From NCBI GenBank assembly GCA_905221325.1, contig CAJNCS010000010.1:1-64000 (forward strand): a stretch of DNA of 64,000 bases, read 5' to 3'. Below the pieces are notes generated by a model that had not been told where the DNA came from, did not search any database, and worked only from the letters and a program-made list of their open reading frames with translations. The position numbers and the translations under genes are program-made. Shown one piece after another: positions 1-7,337 of this stretch. The DNA comes from a bacterium (GTDB lineage Bacteria; Bacillota; Bacilli; Lactobacillales; Streptococcaceae). Position 1 is the stretch's first letter; each line of letters starts with the position of its first letter.

Positions 1-132
1 CTTCTTGACTTCTTGAAACAAAATGGTACGCATAGCTATAAAGCTACTATCAAGGTGTACGGTGCAAAAGACGGCAAACCTGACTTAACTAATCTGGTAG
101 CGACTAAAGATTTGACTGTTAATTTGAATGGT
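1..132 (+). repeat. SSURE-type repeat, C-terminal part of upstream copy
   Basis: This stretch is clearly similar to 451-582 with an offset of 450 bp, giving a repeat unit of about 150 codons. It encodes LLDFLKQNGTHSYKATIKVY and what follows. Confidence 0.75.
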
Positions 133-873
133 TTGACCACACCAAATCAGGTTAAAGACTCTGTTGCTAATAACATCAAAAATAGCATTGATGTTCCAGC
201 TAGCTACCTTGAAAAAGCAAATGTTCCAGGTCCATTCTTGGCCGGTGTCAACCAAGTTATTCCATACGAAGCTTTTGGTGGAGATGGTATGTTGACTCGC
301 CTCTTGTTAAAAGCTTCAGACAAAGCCCCATGGTCAGACAACGGAACAGCTAAAAATCCAGCTCTATTGCCGCTTGAAGGCTTGGCTAAAGGTCAATATT
401 TCTACGAAGTGGATTTGAATGGCAATACGGTTGGCAAAGATGGTCAGGCCTTGCTGGATCAACTTCGAGCTAACGGAACCCATACTTATCTAGCTACTGT
501 TAAAGTCTATGGCGCTAAAGACGGCAAACCTGATTTGACCAATCTGATTGCTACTCGTCAAGTAACGATTCAGCTTCGTGGAAAAGAAATGGCGACAATA
601 CCATCTCAACAAGGTCAGATGAATACGAAGCCTTCTGAAACAGGCTCTACAGGTACGACTGAGGGTATGATGGGTACAAATCACCATATGTCAGATATGA
701 AAGTAGATCAACCAGCTTCTAGCCCAATGGCTAATATGATGAAAAAAGATGATAAAGCGATGCTACCAAATACTGGGGAAGCTCAAACAGCTACAGCTGG
801 ACTTGGTATCTTTGGTCTAGCCTTGGCAGGTCTTGTTGGACTTTTGGGTTTGACAACCAAACGAGAAGATTAA
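1..873 (+). CDS. pavB: LPxTG-anchored surface adhesin with SSURE-type repeats (3' end, partial)
   Basis: The reading frame is open from base 1, so the start lies outside the window. The visible 290 residues hold a partial and then a full copy of a module of about 150 residues that contains NGTHxYxATxKVYGAKDGKPDLTNL. This matches the streptococcal surface repeat (SSURE) of the fibronectin/plasminogen-binding adhesin PavB/PfbB. A low-complexity linker rich in Met, His, Ser and Pro follows, then LPNTGE, a hydrophobic segment and the basic tail TTKRED, which is the sortase A cell-wall sorting signal. The neighbouring SaeRS-like two-component system is the usual partner of this gene in pneumococci. 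Repeat number and the N-terminal signal peptide cannot be seen. Confidence 0.85.
   Translation, partial: LLDFLKQNGTHSYKATIKVYGAKDGKPDLTNLVATKDLTVNLNGLTTPNQVKDSVANNIKNSIDVPASYLEKANVPGPFLAGVNQVIPYEAFGGDGMLTRLLLKASDKAPWSDNGTAKNPALLPLEGLAKGQYFYEVDLNGNTVGKDGQALLDQLRANGTHTYLATVKVYGAKDGKPDLTNLIATRQVTIQLRGKEMATIPSQQGQMNTKPSETGSTGTTEGMMGTNHHMSDMKVDQPASSPMANMMKKDDKAMLPNTGEAQTATAGLGIFGLALAGLVGLLGLTTKRED
451..582 (+). repeat. SSURE-type repeat, C-terminal part of last copy
   Basis: Encodes LLDQLRANGTHTYLATVKVY and what follows, matching 1-132. It is the last repeat before the linker and sorting signal. Confidence 0.75.
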
Positions 874-903
874 GATTCAAATCACTTAAACATTAGGGAA
901 AAT

Positions 904-931
904 AGTGTTATACTAAAGCAAGTATAACACT
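904..931. terminator. Perfect 11-bp inverted repeat between adhesin and response regulator
   Basis: AGTGTTATACT (904-914) pairs perfectly with AGTATAACACT (921-931) across a 6-nt loop and is followed by GTTTTT, so it can act as the adhesin gene terminator. The left arm also contains TATACT (909-914), with a weak TTAAAC 17 bp upstream, so it could equally be an operator/promoter for the response regulator gene. Confidence 0.55.
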
Positions 932-953
932 GTTTTTATCGAAGGAGTGTCAG

Positions 954-1652
954 ATGAAAAAGACAATTTTGCTGGTTGATGATGAGATAGATATTCTAGA
1001 TATTCAAAACCGCTATCTTATACAGGCAGGTTACGATGTTTTGGTCGCCCATGATGGTAAGGAGGGATTAGAGCTTTTCAGAAAAAAATCTATCGACCTC
1101 ATTATCACAGATATCATGATGCCCAATATGGACGGTTATGATTTTATCAGTGAAGTTCAGTATATCGCTCCGGATCAACCCTTCCTCTTTACAACTGCTA
1201 AGACAAGCGAACAGGATAAGATTTATGGCTTAAGTTTGGGGGCAGATGATTTTATAGTCAAACCCTTTAGCCCGCGCGAATTGGTTTTAAGAGTGAATAA
1301 TATCTTGCGTCGCCTTAGCCGTGGAGGAGAGACAGAACAGATCGAGTTTGGTGACTTGGTAATCAACCATGTGACTCATGAGGTTCGCATTGGGGAGCAA
1401 CCTTTGGAATTGACAGTAAAATCCTTTGAACTTCTATGGATATTAGCCAGCAATCCCGAGAGAGTCTTTTCAAAGACGGAACTTTACGAGAAGGTATGGC
1501 AAGAGGATTATGTGGATGATACCAATACACTCAATGTTCATATCCATGCTTTGAGGCAAGAGTTGACCAAGTATACGAATTCAAATGCTCCTGCTATCAA
1601 AACTGTCTGGGGTTTGGGCTATAAGATGGAAAAACCAAGAGGTAGAAAATGA
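954..1652 (+). CDS. saeR: OmpR-family response regulator (SaeR/RR08-like)
   Basis: This 232-residue response regulator has a receiver domain with acidic pocket VDDE near the N-terminus and a phosphoacceptor Asp in ITDIMMPNMDGYDF. Its C-terminal winged-helix domain is OmpR-type and ends TVWGLGYKMEKP. GAAGGAGTG precedes the ATG. It overlaps the following kinase gene by 4 bp, so the two are translationally coupled. Position next to the SSURE adhesin and rpsD matches pneumococcal TCS08, which is reported to control adhesin genes; control of the adjacent adhesin here is inference. Confidence 0.88.
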   Translation: MKKTILLVDDEIDILDIQNRYLIQAGYDVLVAHDGKEGLELFRKKSIDLIITDIMMPNMDGYDFISEVQYIAPDQPFLFTTAKTSEQDKIYGLSLGADDFIVKPFSPRELVLRVNNILRRLSRGGETEQIEFGDLVINHVTHEVRIGEQPLELTVKSFELLWILASNPERVFSKTELYEKVWQEDYVDDTNTLNVHIHALRQELTKYTNSNAPAIKTVWGLGYKMEKPRGRK

Positions 1653-2683
1653 AATTAAAAAACTATATTTTAGTGGGGTATCTAGTGTCGACTCTACTAA
1701 CGATTTTGGTCGTTTTCTGGGCAGTCCAACGAATGTTGATTGAGAAAAGTGAAGTTTACTTTCTAGTTGGAATGACCTTGATTGCTAGTTTCATTGGCGC
1801 TGCAGTGAGCATCTTTCTTTTGTCGCCTGTGTTCTCTTCTCTGAAAAATTTGAAAAAACAAGCTCAGGATATAGCAAGCAAGGATTTCAGCACAGAAATT
1901 GAAACCAAGGGACCATTAGAATTTCAAGAGCTGGGCCAGGCTTTTAATGACATGTCCCACAATTTGCAGGCTACCTTTCAATCACTTGATGAGAGCGAGC
2001 AAGAAAAGAGAATGATGATTGCGCAGCTCTCTCACGATATTAAAACTCCCATTACCTCCATTCAGGTTACTGTGGAGGGAATTCTAGATGGAGTGATCAA
2101 GGAAGAGGAGCGACTCCACTACTTAGCCACGATTGGTCGGCAAACCGAGCGTCTAAACAAGCTAGTGGAGGAATTGGATGTTTTGACTCTTAACACACAA
2201 CCTCAAGATACTGCTGATGAAGAAGTCGAAGAGGTCTTTTTAGATCAGCTGTTGATTGAGTCAATGAGTGAATTTCAGCTCCAGATTGAACAAGAGGAGC
2301 GGGATGTTTACATTCAAGTGTCACCTGAGTCGGCGAAAATCAAGAGCCATTCTGACAAACTTTCTCGTATTCTGGTCAATTTGTTAAACAATGCCTTTAA
2401 ATATTCAGAACCAGGAACCAGAATCGAGGTTCTTGCCCAATTAACAGAACAAGAGCTGAGAATCAGTGTGAAAGACGAGGGTCAGGGAATCCTTCCTGAG
2501 GATTTGGAAAAAATCTTTAAACGACTTTATCGTGTAGAAACTTCGCGCAATATGAAGACGGGTGGACATGGCTTAGGTCTTGCGATTGCACGCGAACTAG
2601 CCCATCAGCTTGGTGGCGAAATCACAGCAGAAAGTCAATATGGCTTAGGGAGCAAGTTTACATTCAGTCTCAAATTGAAATAA
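1649..2683 (+). CDS. saeS: Sensor histidine kinase (SaeS/HK08-like)
   Basis: This 344-residue membrane kinase has two N-terminal transmembrane segments (about residues 5-27 and 37-60) with almost no extracellular loop, so it is an intramembrane-sensing type. A HAMP-like linker follows, then a HisKA domain with the phospho-His in LSHDIKTPITS. The HATPase domain shows an N box (NNAFKYSEPG), DEGQGI and GGHGLGLAIA. It starts inside the end of the response regulator gene. The short loop suggests that it senses the membrane or a small partner rather than binding a ligand with a large ectodomain. Confidence 0.88.
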   Translation: MKLKNYILVGYLVSTLLTILVVFWAVQRMLIEKSEVYFLVGMTLIASFIGAAVSIFLLSPVFSSLKNLKKQAQDIASKDFSTEIETKGPLEFQELGQAFNDMSHNLQATFQSLDESEQEKRMMIAQLSHDIKTPITSIQVTVEGILDGVIKEEERLHYLATIGRQTERLNKLVEELDVLTLNTQPQDTADEEVEEVFLDQLLIESMSEFQLQIEQEERDVYIQVSPESAKIKSHSDKLSRILVNLLNNAFKYSEPGTRIEVLAQLTEQELRISVKDEGQGILPEDLEKIFKRLYRVETSRNMKTGGHGLGLAIARELAHQLGGEITAESQYGLGSKFTFSLKLK

Positions 2684-2698
2684 AGCTGTAAAATTCCT

Positions 2699-2726
2699 TT
2701 ACAAATCTAGCTTTTCATGGTATAAT
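2699..2726 (+). promoter_or_regulatory. rpsD promoter
   Basis: TTTACA (2699-2704), a 16-bp spacer and TATAAT (2721-2726), with a TG just before the -10. It precedes a structured leader of about 150 nt. Confidence 0.6.
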
Positions 2727-2737
2727 AGCCTTTGTGT

Positions 2738-2850
2738 GAAATAGCAGCAGGAAAGCATGAAGCTCGTCAACAGGTGTCTTATGACAAGTAACCTTGGCTG
2801 TTTAGGCGAAGGGCATCTGCACGAATCAGGGCTTTCTAAGTGACTATTTC
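2738..2850 (+). promoter_or_regulatory. Structured rpsD mRNA leader, probable S4 autoregulatory element
   Basis: GAAATAG (2738-2744) can pair with CTATTTC (2844-2850) and encloses about 100 nt that are GC-richer than the surroundings and contain further short dyads. Firmicute rpsD genes are known to be autoregulated by S4 binding a leader pseudoknot. Assignment here rests on position and the closing stem only. Confidence 0.5.
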
Positions 2851-2885
2851 CACCGAAATATTATTTATATCAGGAGGACATACAT

Positions 2886-3497
2886 ATGTCGCGTTATACA
2901 GGACCATCTTGGAAACAAGCTCGTCGCCTTGGCCTTTCACTTACAGGTACAGGTAAAGAATTGGCACGTCGTAACTACGTACCAGGACAACACGGACCAA
3001 ACAACCGTTCTAAATTGTCAGAATACGGTTTGCAATTGGCTGAAAAACAAAAACTTCGTTTCACTTACGGTGTAGGTGAAAAACAATTCCGTAACTTGTT
3101 CGTACAAGCTACAAAAATCAAAGGCGGAATCCTAGGTTTCAACTTCATGCTTCTTTTGGAACGTCGTTTGGATAACGTTGTTTACCGTCTTGGCCTTGCG
3201 ACTACTCGTCGTCAAGCTCGTCAATTCGTAAACCACGGTCACATCCTTGTTGACGGAAAACGCGTTGATATCCCATCATACCGCGTAACTCCAGGTCAAG
3301 TGATTTCAGTTCGTGAAAAATCATTGAAAGTTCCAGCAATCCTTGAAGCAGTAGAAGCTACTCTTGGACGTCCAGCATTCGTATCATTCGACGCTGAAAA
3401 ATTGGAAGGTTCATTGACTCGCTTGCCAGAACGCGACGAAATCAACCCAGAAATCAATGAAGCACTTGTCGTTGAATTCTACAACAAAATGCTTTAA
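2886..3497 (+). CDS. rpsD: 30S ribosomal protein S4
   Basis: This 203-residue protein begins [16 protein letters not shown] and has the central S4 RNA-binding domain ([36 protein letters not shown]). It is a primary 16S rRNA-binding protein. CAGGAGGA sits upstream of the ATG. It is monocistronic, with its own promoter, leader and terminator. Codon use is strongly biased, as expected for a ribosomal protein. Confidence 0.98.
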   Translation: MSRYTGPSWKQARRLGLSLTGTGKELARRNYVPGQHGPNNRSKLSEYGLQLAEKQKLRFTYGVGEKQFRNLFVQATKIKGGILGFNFMLLLERRLDNVVYRLGLATTRRQARQFVNHGHILVDGKRVDIPSYRVTPGQVISVREKSLKVPAILEAVEATLGRPAFVSFDAEKLEGSLTRLPERDEINPEINEALVVEFYNKML

Positions 3498-3515
3498 TTT
3501 TAAGAAATATCTTAC

Positions 3516-3541
3516 AAAAAGCCTACAACAGTGGGCTTTTT
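3516..3541 (+). terminator. rpsD terminator
   Basis: AAAAAGCC and GGGCTTTTT flank a 9-nt loop just after the rpsD stop. Confidence 0.7.
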
Positions 3542-3591
3542 GCTTTGTCTTGAAAAACTATAAAACACTTCTTAACTGTGAAGGGGGATAA

Positions 3592-3628
3592 AAAAGTTCC
3601 CTGCAAAATGAAATTGCAAGGAACTTTT
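3592..3628 (-). terminator. Terminator of the HXXEE protein gene
   Basis: On the minus strand AAAAGTTCCTTGCAA pairs with TTGCAGGGAACTTTTTT (one mismatch), immediately after the stop at 3630. Confidence 0.7.
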
Positions 3629-3629
3629 G

Positions 3630-4148
3630 TTAATGGTAATGGACAAGCCAGACGGAATACTGTTTCCCAAGCCAAAGATCAAAGAGGAGATTGATGACGA
3701 CGAGGCCTGAACCGACTAGTGAAAATAGGAAAAATTCGCTGGTCGAAACCCGCCACAAATGTACAATGTCTGTAATCAAATAAGCACTGATAGGGAAACA
3801 GAGGACAGAAGTAATCAGAGCAGGGATATACTTGCGAAGAAGAATTGATTGTCCAATATGGAGCAAGAGATGAAGTGCAAAGGCCACAAATCCTCCTAAC
3901 CAAACTAATTCGAGCGCTCTAGATTGAGTAAGATACGCTAATAAAGTGATTGATAAAACAATGATAAACTCCTCAAAAACAGCAAGGGCAAATCCCTCTG
4001 TTGTAATTCCTTTGTGAATCTTGAGAATAGCTGGAGCCTTTTGAGCCAGCAAGGTTTCGTTGAGATGAATCCAAGGGACAAGACCGATAATTTCTTCAAT
4101 ATCGTGAAAGATAAAGAGTAGTGGGAACATCCAAAGATAAAATGCCAT
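3630..4148 (-). CDS. HXXEE-type membrane protein
   Basis: This 172-residue hydrophobic protein has about five predicted membrane segments. Its first 20 residues contain FHDIEE, fitting the HXXEE pattern that names a family of small bacterial membrane proteins of unknown function. The second conserved region is seen as FALHLLLHIGQ. The conserved His and Glu could bind metal, but no activity is established to my knowledge. AGGAGAG precedes the ATG. It is the last chromosomal gene before attL and lies downstream of the displaced rpmG tail on the same strand. Confidence 0.65.
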   Translation of the reverse strand: MAFYLWMFPLLFIFHDIEEIIGLVPWIHLNETLLAQKAPAILKIHKGITTEGFALAVFEEFIIVLSITLLAYLTQSRALELVWLGGFVAFALHLLLHIGQSILLRKYIPALITSVLCFPISAYLITDIVHLWRVSTSEFFLFSLVGSGLVVINLLFDLWLGKQYSVWLVHYH

Positions 4149-4191
4149 AAATCTCTCCTGAAGGGCTATAAATCGCTAACCAATAAAGCAA

Positions 4192-4213
4192 AAAACGCCC
4201 AGTAAGGCGTTTT
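4192..4213 (-). terminator. Original rpmG terminator, displaced by the ICE
   Basis: AAAACGCC (4192-4199) and GGCGTTTT (4206-4213) form a hairpin with T-runs. It lies 9 bp beyond the displaced rpmG stop codon, so it was probably the terminator of the rpmF-rpmG operon before insertion. Confidence 0.65.
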
Positions 4214-4222
4214 GAGTTATGC

Positions 4223-4234
4223 TTATTTAACTTC
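4223..4234. repeat. attL: attL core (displaced 3' end of rpmG)
   Basis: TTATTTAACTTC here is identical to the rpmG 3' end at 30029-30040. Read leftward it still encodes the C-terminal residues F-T-E-V-K and stop of L33, continuing into ICE DNA upstream. Confidence 0.85.
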
Positions 4235-4297
4235 GGTGAAAATAAAATTATACGCCTATAAAGCTTATTATACCAGACTTTAAGACAGTTAGTGGAG

Positions 4298-4321
4298 AAA
4301 AGGTAGTGAAAAAGGTAGTGA
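4298..4321. repeat. 24-bp terminal direct repeat, left copy (probable Int arm sites)
   Basis: Two tandem copies of GGTAGTGA separated by AAAAA, identical over 24 bp to 29911-29934. It lies about 64 bp inside attL. Paired short repeats inside both ends are typical of arm-type integrase binding sites. Confidence 0.7.
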
Positions 4322-4326
4322 TGAAA

Positions 4327-5592
4327 TTAAGTTTTTAGTTCATCCATTTTATTTTGGAAAATTTCAACAGCTTCAAATTTTTTCTTAGGCGCTAACTCTG
4401 CGTAAGTATCCATCGTAGTAGTAATTGACTTATGCCCCATCCTGTGTTGTAACTCTTTCCAATTAGTACCTGAATTTAACATCATTGAAGCATGTGTATG
4501 TCGGAAGAGATGAAAACCATAGTCTGGTAAACCTAAGGCTGATAAACGTTTTTTTAGTGTTGCTCTTTCATTCCTATCACACATATAATTTCCATAAATT
4601 GTTGGGAAGATGAGTGTAGAACTAGGTAGATTATGTTTTTTAAAATAGTTTTCCATTTCTTCATGGAAATTTTTTAGTTCCTCAATAATAGAAGATGGAA
4701 CTGCAACTTTGCGATTTCCAGCATCCGTTTTAGGTGTTGGTTTGCATATCATTTGTCCTTTTATACCGAGTTTCGGATTTGCGCTTTTCCACATAAGAGT
4801 TTTATTTACTAATATTTCATTTGTTTCAAAATCTAAATCGGTGATTTCTAATGCAAGCAGTTCATTAATGCGTAGTGCAGATGCTAAAAGTGCATTGCAA
4901 ATAACTTTGAATCGCCTATTTGCTCTTGTATTTGGTAAGGTTTCAAGATAGGACAACCATTGTTTTAAATCGTCATCGTGAAGTACCATAACACGCTGTT
5001 TATTAGCCTTAGGTTTGGGTGGGATTTTGATTGCTTTAGCAGGATTGTTAGCTAATCCACAATTTGTAATTCCAAAATCAAAAATATCACTAACCTTATG
5101 AGCTATGGCTCCAAAGTCCTTTGCACTGCCCTTTTTTGCTCGTTTTACACCAGAATCAACTGATTTTTTTGCTCTTCTAGCTAGCTTGTTTACCCAAAGT
5201 TGAACATCAGCAGGCTCAATTTGATCAGGTTTGTAATCTCCAAACTGAGGAATAATGTAGGTATCAAGATAGCCACGTACTCGATTAATAGTATTTTGTG
5301 ATGATACCCAAGTTTTGAAATTTGAAAACCATACCTCAGCTAGATTTTCAAAGTTGTCAATTGAGATTGTTTCTTTTATTGTAGAGCCAGATTTTTCAAA
5401 TTGAATTTTAGTCTCAATAATTTTCCTATCGAGGCTTTTCAATGTTTTAGCAGTAATTGTTTTTGTGATTCTTTTTCCAGTTTTGACATCAGTCCCAATG
5501 TAAACACCTTTTATTGAATAACTGACATCTCCGTTCTTTTTGGTGACCTTAGTTACCCTTTTATTATTGTGTCGTATAATTTCTTTACTCAT
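4327..5592 (-). CDS. int: Tyrosine integrase of the ICE
   Basis: This 421-residue phage-type tyrosine recombinase carries out integration and, with Xis, excision. It has an N-terminal arm-binding region, a SAM-like core-binding domain (about residues 75-165), and a catalytic domain with Arg in ALRINELLALE, HLFRHTHAS, GHKS and the nucleophile Tyr near residue 397 (TTTMDTYAEL). A GAGG motif lies just before the ATG. It sits at the element's end facing attL, the usual place. Target site, inferred from the ends, is the rpmG 3' end. Confidence 0.95.
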   Translation of the reverse strand: MSKEIIRHNNKRVTKVTKKNGDVSYSIKGVYIGTDVKTGKRITKTITAKTLKSLDRKIIETKIQFEKSGSTIKETISIDNFENLAEVWFSNFKTWVSSQNTINRVRGYLDTYIIPQFGDYKPDQIEPADVQLWVNKLARRAKKSVDSGVKRAKKGSAKDFGAIAHKVSDIFDFGITNCGLANNPAKAIKIPPKPKANKQRVMVLHDDDLKQWLSYLETLPNTRANRRFKVICNALLASALRINELLALEITDLDFETNEILVNKTLMWKSANPKLGIKGQMICKPTPKTDAGNRKVAVPSSIIEELKNFHEEMENYFKKHNLPSSTLIFPTIYGNYMCDRNERATLKKRLSALGLPDYGFHLFRHTHASMMLNSGTNWKELQHRMGHKSITTTMDTYAELAPKKKFEAVEIFQNKMDELKT

Positions 5593-5714
5593 ATAGCCTC
5601 TTTTGTTTGATAATTTAAAAGGCTAAAATAAGACCTTCATTTTTAAAAAGATGATTTTATTTTAGCATATTTTAGAAGAATAAACTCAAATATAGAGATT
5701 ATTTGGATTCTATT

Positions 5715-5972
5715 CTAATTAGTCAAAAATTTTAGAATGTCATCACGTTTATAATATACTGTGCGAGTTCCTTCTATTGGAGGTTCCAAACGAGGTAGCC
5801 CTTTTCGCTCCCAACTTTTAAGTGTGTTTGGTGAAATACTAAGCTCTTTAAGAACCTCTTTTTGTGTCATGATTTCTAGTTGATTTATATCTGACTTCTT
5901 ATCGAGAAGATTCACTAGTAGTTGCAATAGATTTTCAATCTTATCTAATTTAACTTGTTGAAGTGTATCCAT
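5715..5972 (-). CDS. xis: Excisionase (MerR-like HTH)
   Basis: I place the start at 5972, giving 85 residues (MDTLQQVK), because AGGAGA lies 6-7 bp upstream; the in-frame ATG at 5996 overlaps the preceding gene's stop. The C-terminal half is a helix-turn-helix of the excisionase/MerR kind (KEVLKELSISPNTLKSWERKGL, then a basic-aromatic wing RTVYYKRDDILKFL). Gene position between the conjugation genes and int is that of Tn916/ICESt3 xis. It should bend DNA at the ICE ends to favour excision. Confidence 0.8.
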   Translation of the reverse strand: MDTLQQVKLDKIENLLQLLVNLLDKKSDINQLEIMTQKEVLKELSISPNTLKSWERKGLPRLEPPIEGTRTVYYKRDDILKFLTN

Positions 5973-5985
5973 ATTCTTCTCCTTT

Positions 5986-7098
5986 CTATTTTCCAATTAC
6001 ATAGGTAAATTGTTTTGCTGTCTCTGCATCAAAAGTTCTATAAGATATGATCCCAAGCCCCTTATAGTTACTTTCAGAGATTAAAATGGAACCGTCTGAT
6101 TTGACTTGTTCCACAAAGGCTACGTGTCCATATACTGGGTCTGCGCCAGCTTGACTCGATGAGAAAGATAAGGCAGAGTGTTCGGTTGGTGTATTTGTAG
6201 TTGTATAACCTGGTTTTTCCATCCATTGATTACCATTCCCCATATAAGGGTCAAAGTTAACACCAACTTCTTTTCCACGGTTATAGGCAAACCAAGTACA
6301 TTGCCCCCATGGATAAGAGCTTGCGATATAGTTAGTAGTATCAATAGCTTGGGTAAGACTATAGCCTTCTGGAATATCGCTTGAAGTAACACCGCCACCG
6401 TCTCTTGATTTGCCTGTAGTTTGTTTAGGTGCTTTTGGGGTTCCTCCGTTTTCATCAATGTAAGTATCCAGCTTTTGCATGGTTTCAGCTCTTCTTTTTC
6501 CTGAACCAGAAGTGTCTGTAAAGTAGACGCCTCCATCAACGGCAGTGTTCAAAGTACCAGAAGCTAACTTCTTTGCCTTGTCGTCTTGGATTTTGAAAGT
6601 TTGGTTTTTATTACCAATTATGGTTTGTTGAGTGAGAGCGACAACAGCAACTTCATCATTAAAGTTATTGGCGTTTTCAGGATTGGAGTCAAAAGCTCCG
6701 TATCCAAACATATTGGCTCCTGGATTTGTCGCAACCCCAGCAGTTCCTAGTGAACTTTCATTCAATGCGATCGCAAGTATCGCTCGAACATCCAGATTTG
6801 ACTTGGCTTCCCACTCTAGCAATTTTGTCCCATTGATGCGACTTGAATCATAGTCGATTCCTAAAGTTTTTAGGAATCCATCTAATTGTGAAGCCTTGAT
6901 TCCGTAACGATGAACTAATAGATTATGTGTGTAGGCGTCCCCGTCTGACCAGTGTTCAGAATAGGTAACTTCATTTTGACTGTTGGAATTTCCACCAATG
7001 GAACCCCCAGCCATGGAAGAGGCAAGAATGAGAATAACAAGAATCGGCATGAGAAGAGGAAGGAGACCAAGGATGAGAAACCATTTGATTTTTTTCAT
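5986..7098 (-). CDS. Conjugation cell-wall hydrolase (lysozyme-like + CHAP)
   Basis: This 370-residue secreted or membrane-tethered protein corresponds to Tn916 Orf14 / ICESt3 OrfA. The start at 7098 is preferred over 7158 because GGAGGGG lies directly upstream and a hydrophobic anchor follows (WFLILGLLPLLMPILVILIL). Residues about 90-190 resemble a glucosaminidase/transglycosylase-type fold (WEAKSNLDVRAILAIALNESS, ANMFGYGAFD). The C-terminal CHAP domain shows WGQCTWFAYNR with the catalytic Cys and GHVAFVEQV with the His. It should open the peptidoglycan locally for the secretion channel. Confidence 0.85.
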   Translation of the reverse strand: MKKIKWFLILGLLPLLMPILVILILASSMAGGSIGGNSNSQNEVTYSEHWSDGDAYTHNLLVHRYGIKASQLDGFLKTLGIDYDSSRINGTKLLEWEAKSNLDVRAILAIALNESSLGTAGVATNPGANMFGYGAFDSNPENANNFNDEVAVVALTQQTIIGNKNQTFKIQDDKAKKLASGTLNTAVDGGVYFTDTSGSGKRRAETMQKLDTYIDENGGTPKAPKQTTGKSRDGGGVTSSDIPEGYSLTQAIDTTNYIASSYPWGQCTWFAYNRGKEVGVNFDPYMGNGNQWMEKPGYTTTNTPTEHSALSFSSSQAGADPVYGHVAFVEQVKSDGSILISESNYKGLGIISYRTFDAETAKQFTYVIGK

Positions 7099-7112
7099 AA
7101 CCCCTCCTCTTC

Positions 7113-7337
7113 TTAAAAGCGAATATAGGCAGTAAAGAGTACTGTTCCAAAGCGCCATTTGGCATCTAAGACAATTGCATGGGCTTTTACTTGGGAGATA
7201 ATCATTTCTCTTTCAGTATCCTTTACTGGAAATAAAAGAAGGAAATCGACTGAGCGTTTTCCTTCTTGATAGGCTTGATAGATTGTATCTTCTAGAACTT
7301 TTGGGAATGAGGTTCTAGAACGAATTTTTGTGTTCAT
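7113..7337 (-). CDS. Small ICE conjugation-module protein (orfB position)
   Basis: A 74-residue protein with no motif I recognise. The start codon overlaps the end of the VirB6-like gene by 23 bp and GAGGAG precedes it, so it is translated as part of the conjugation operon. It lies in the slot between the VirB6-like and hydrolase genes (orfB in ICESt3). There is no clear membrane segment. Function unknown. Confidence 0.6.
   Translation of the reverse strand: MNTKIRSRTSFPKVLEDTIYQAYQEGKRSVDFLLLFPVKDTEREMIISQVKAHAIVLDAKWRFGTVLFTAYIRF

Noticed and set aside
1..582. Tandem repeats as a mobile or phase-variable element
   Set aside because: They are in-frame protein repeats (SSURE type) in an adhesin gene.
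4298..4321. CRISPR-like repeat
   Set aside because: Only one further copy exists, 25 kb away at the other ICE end; no spacer array.
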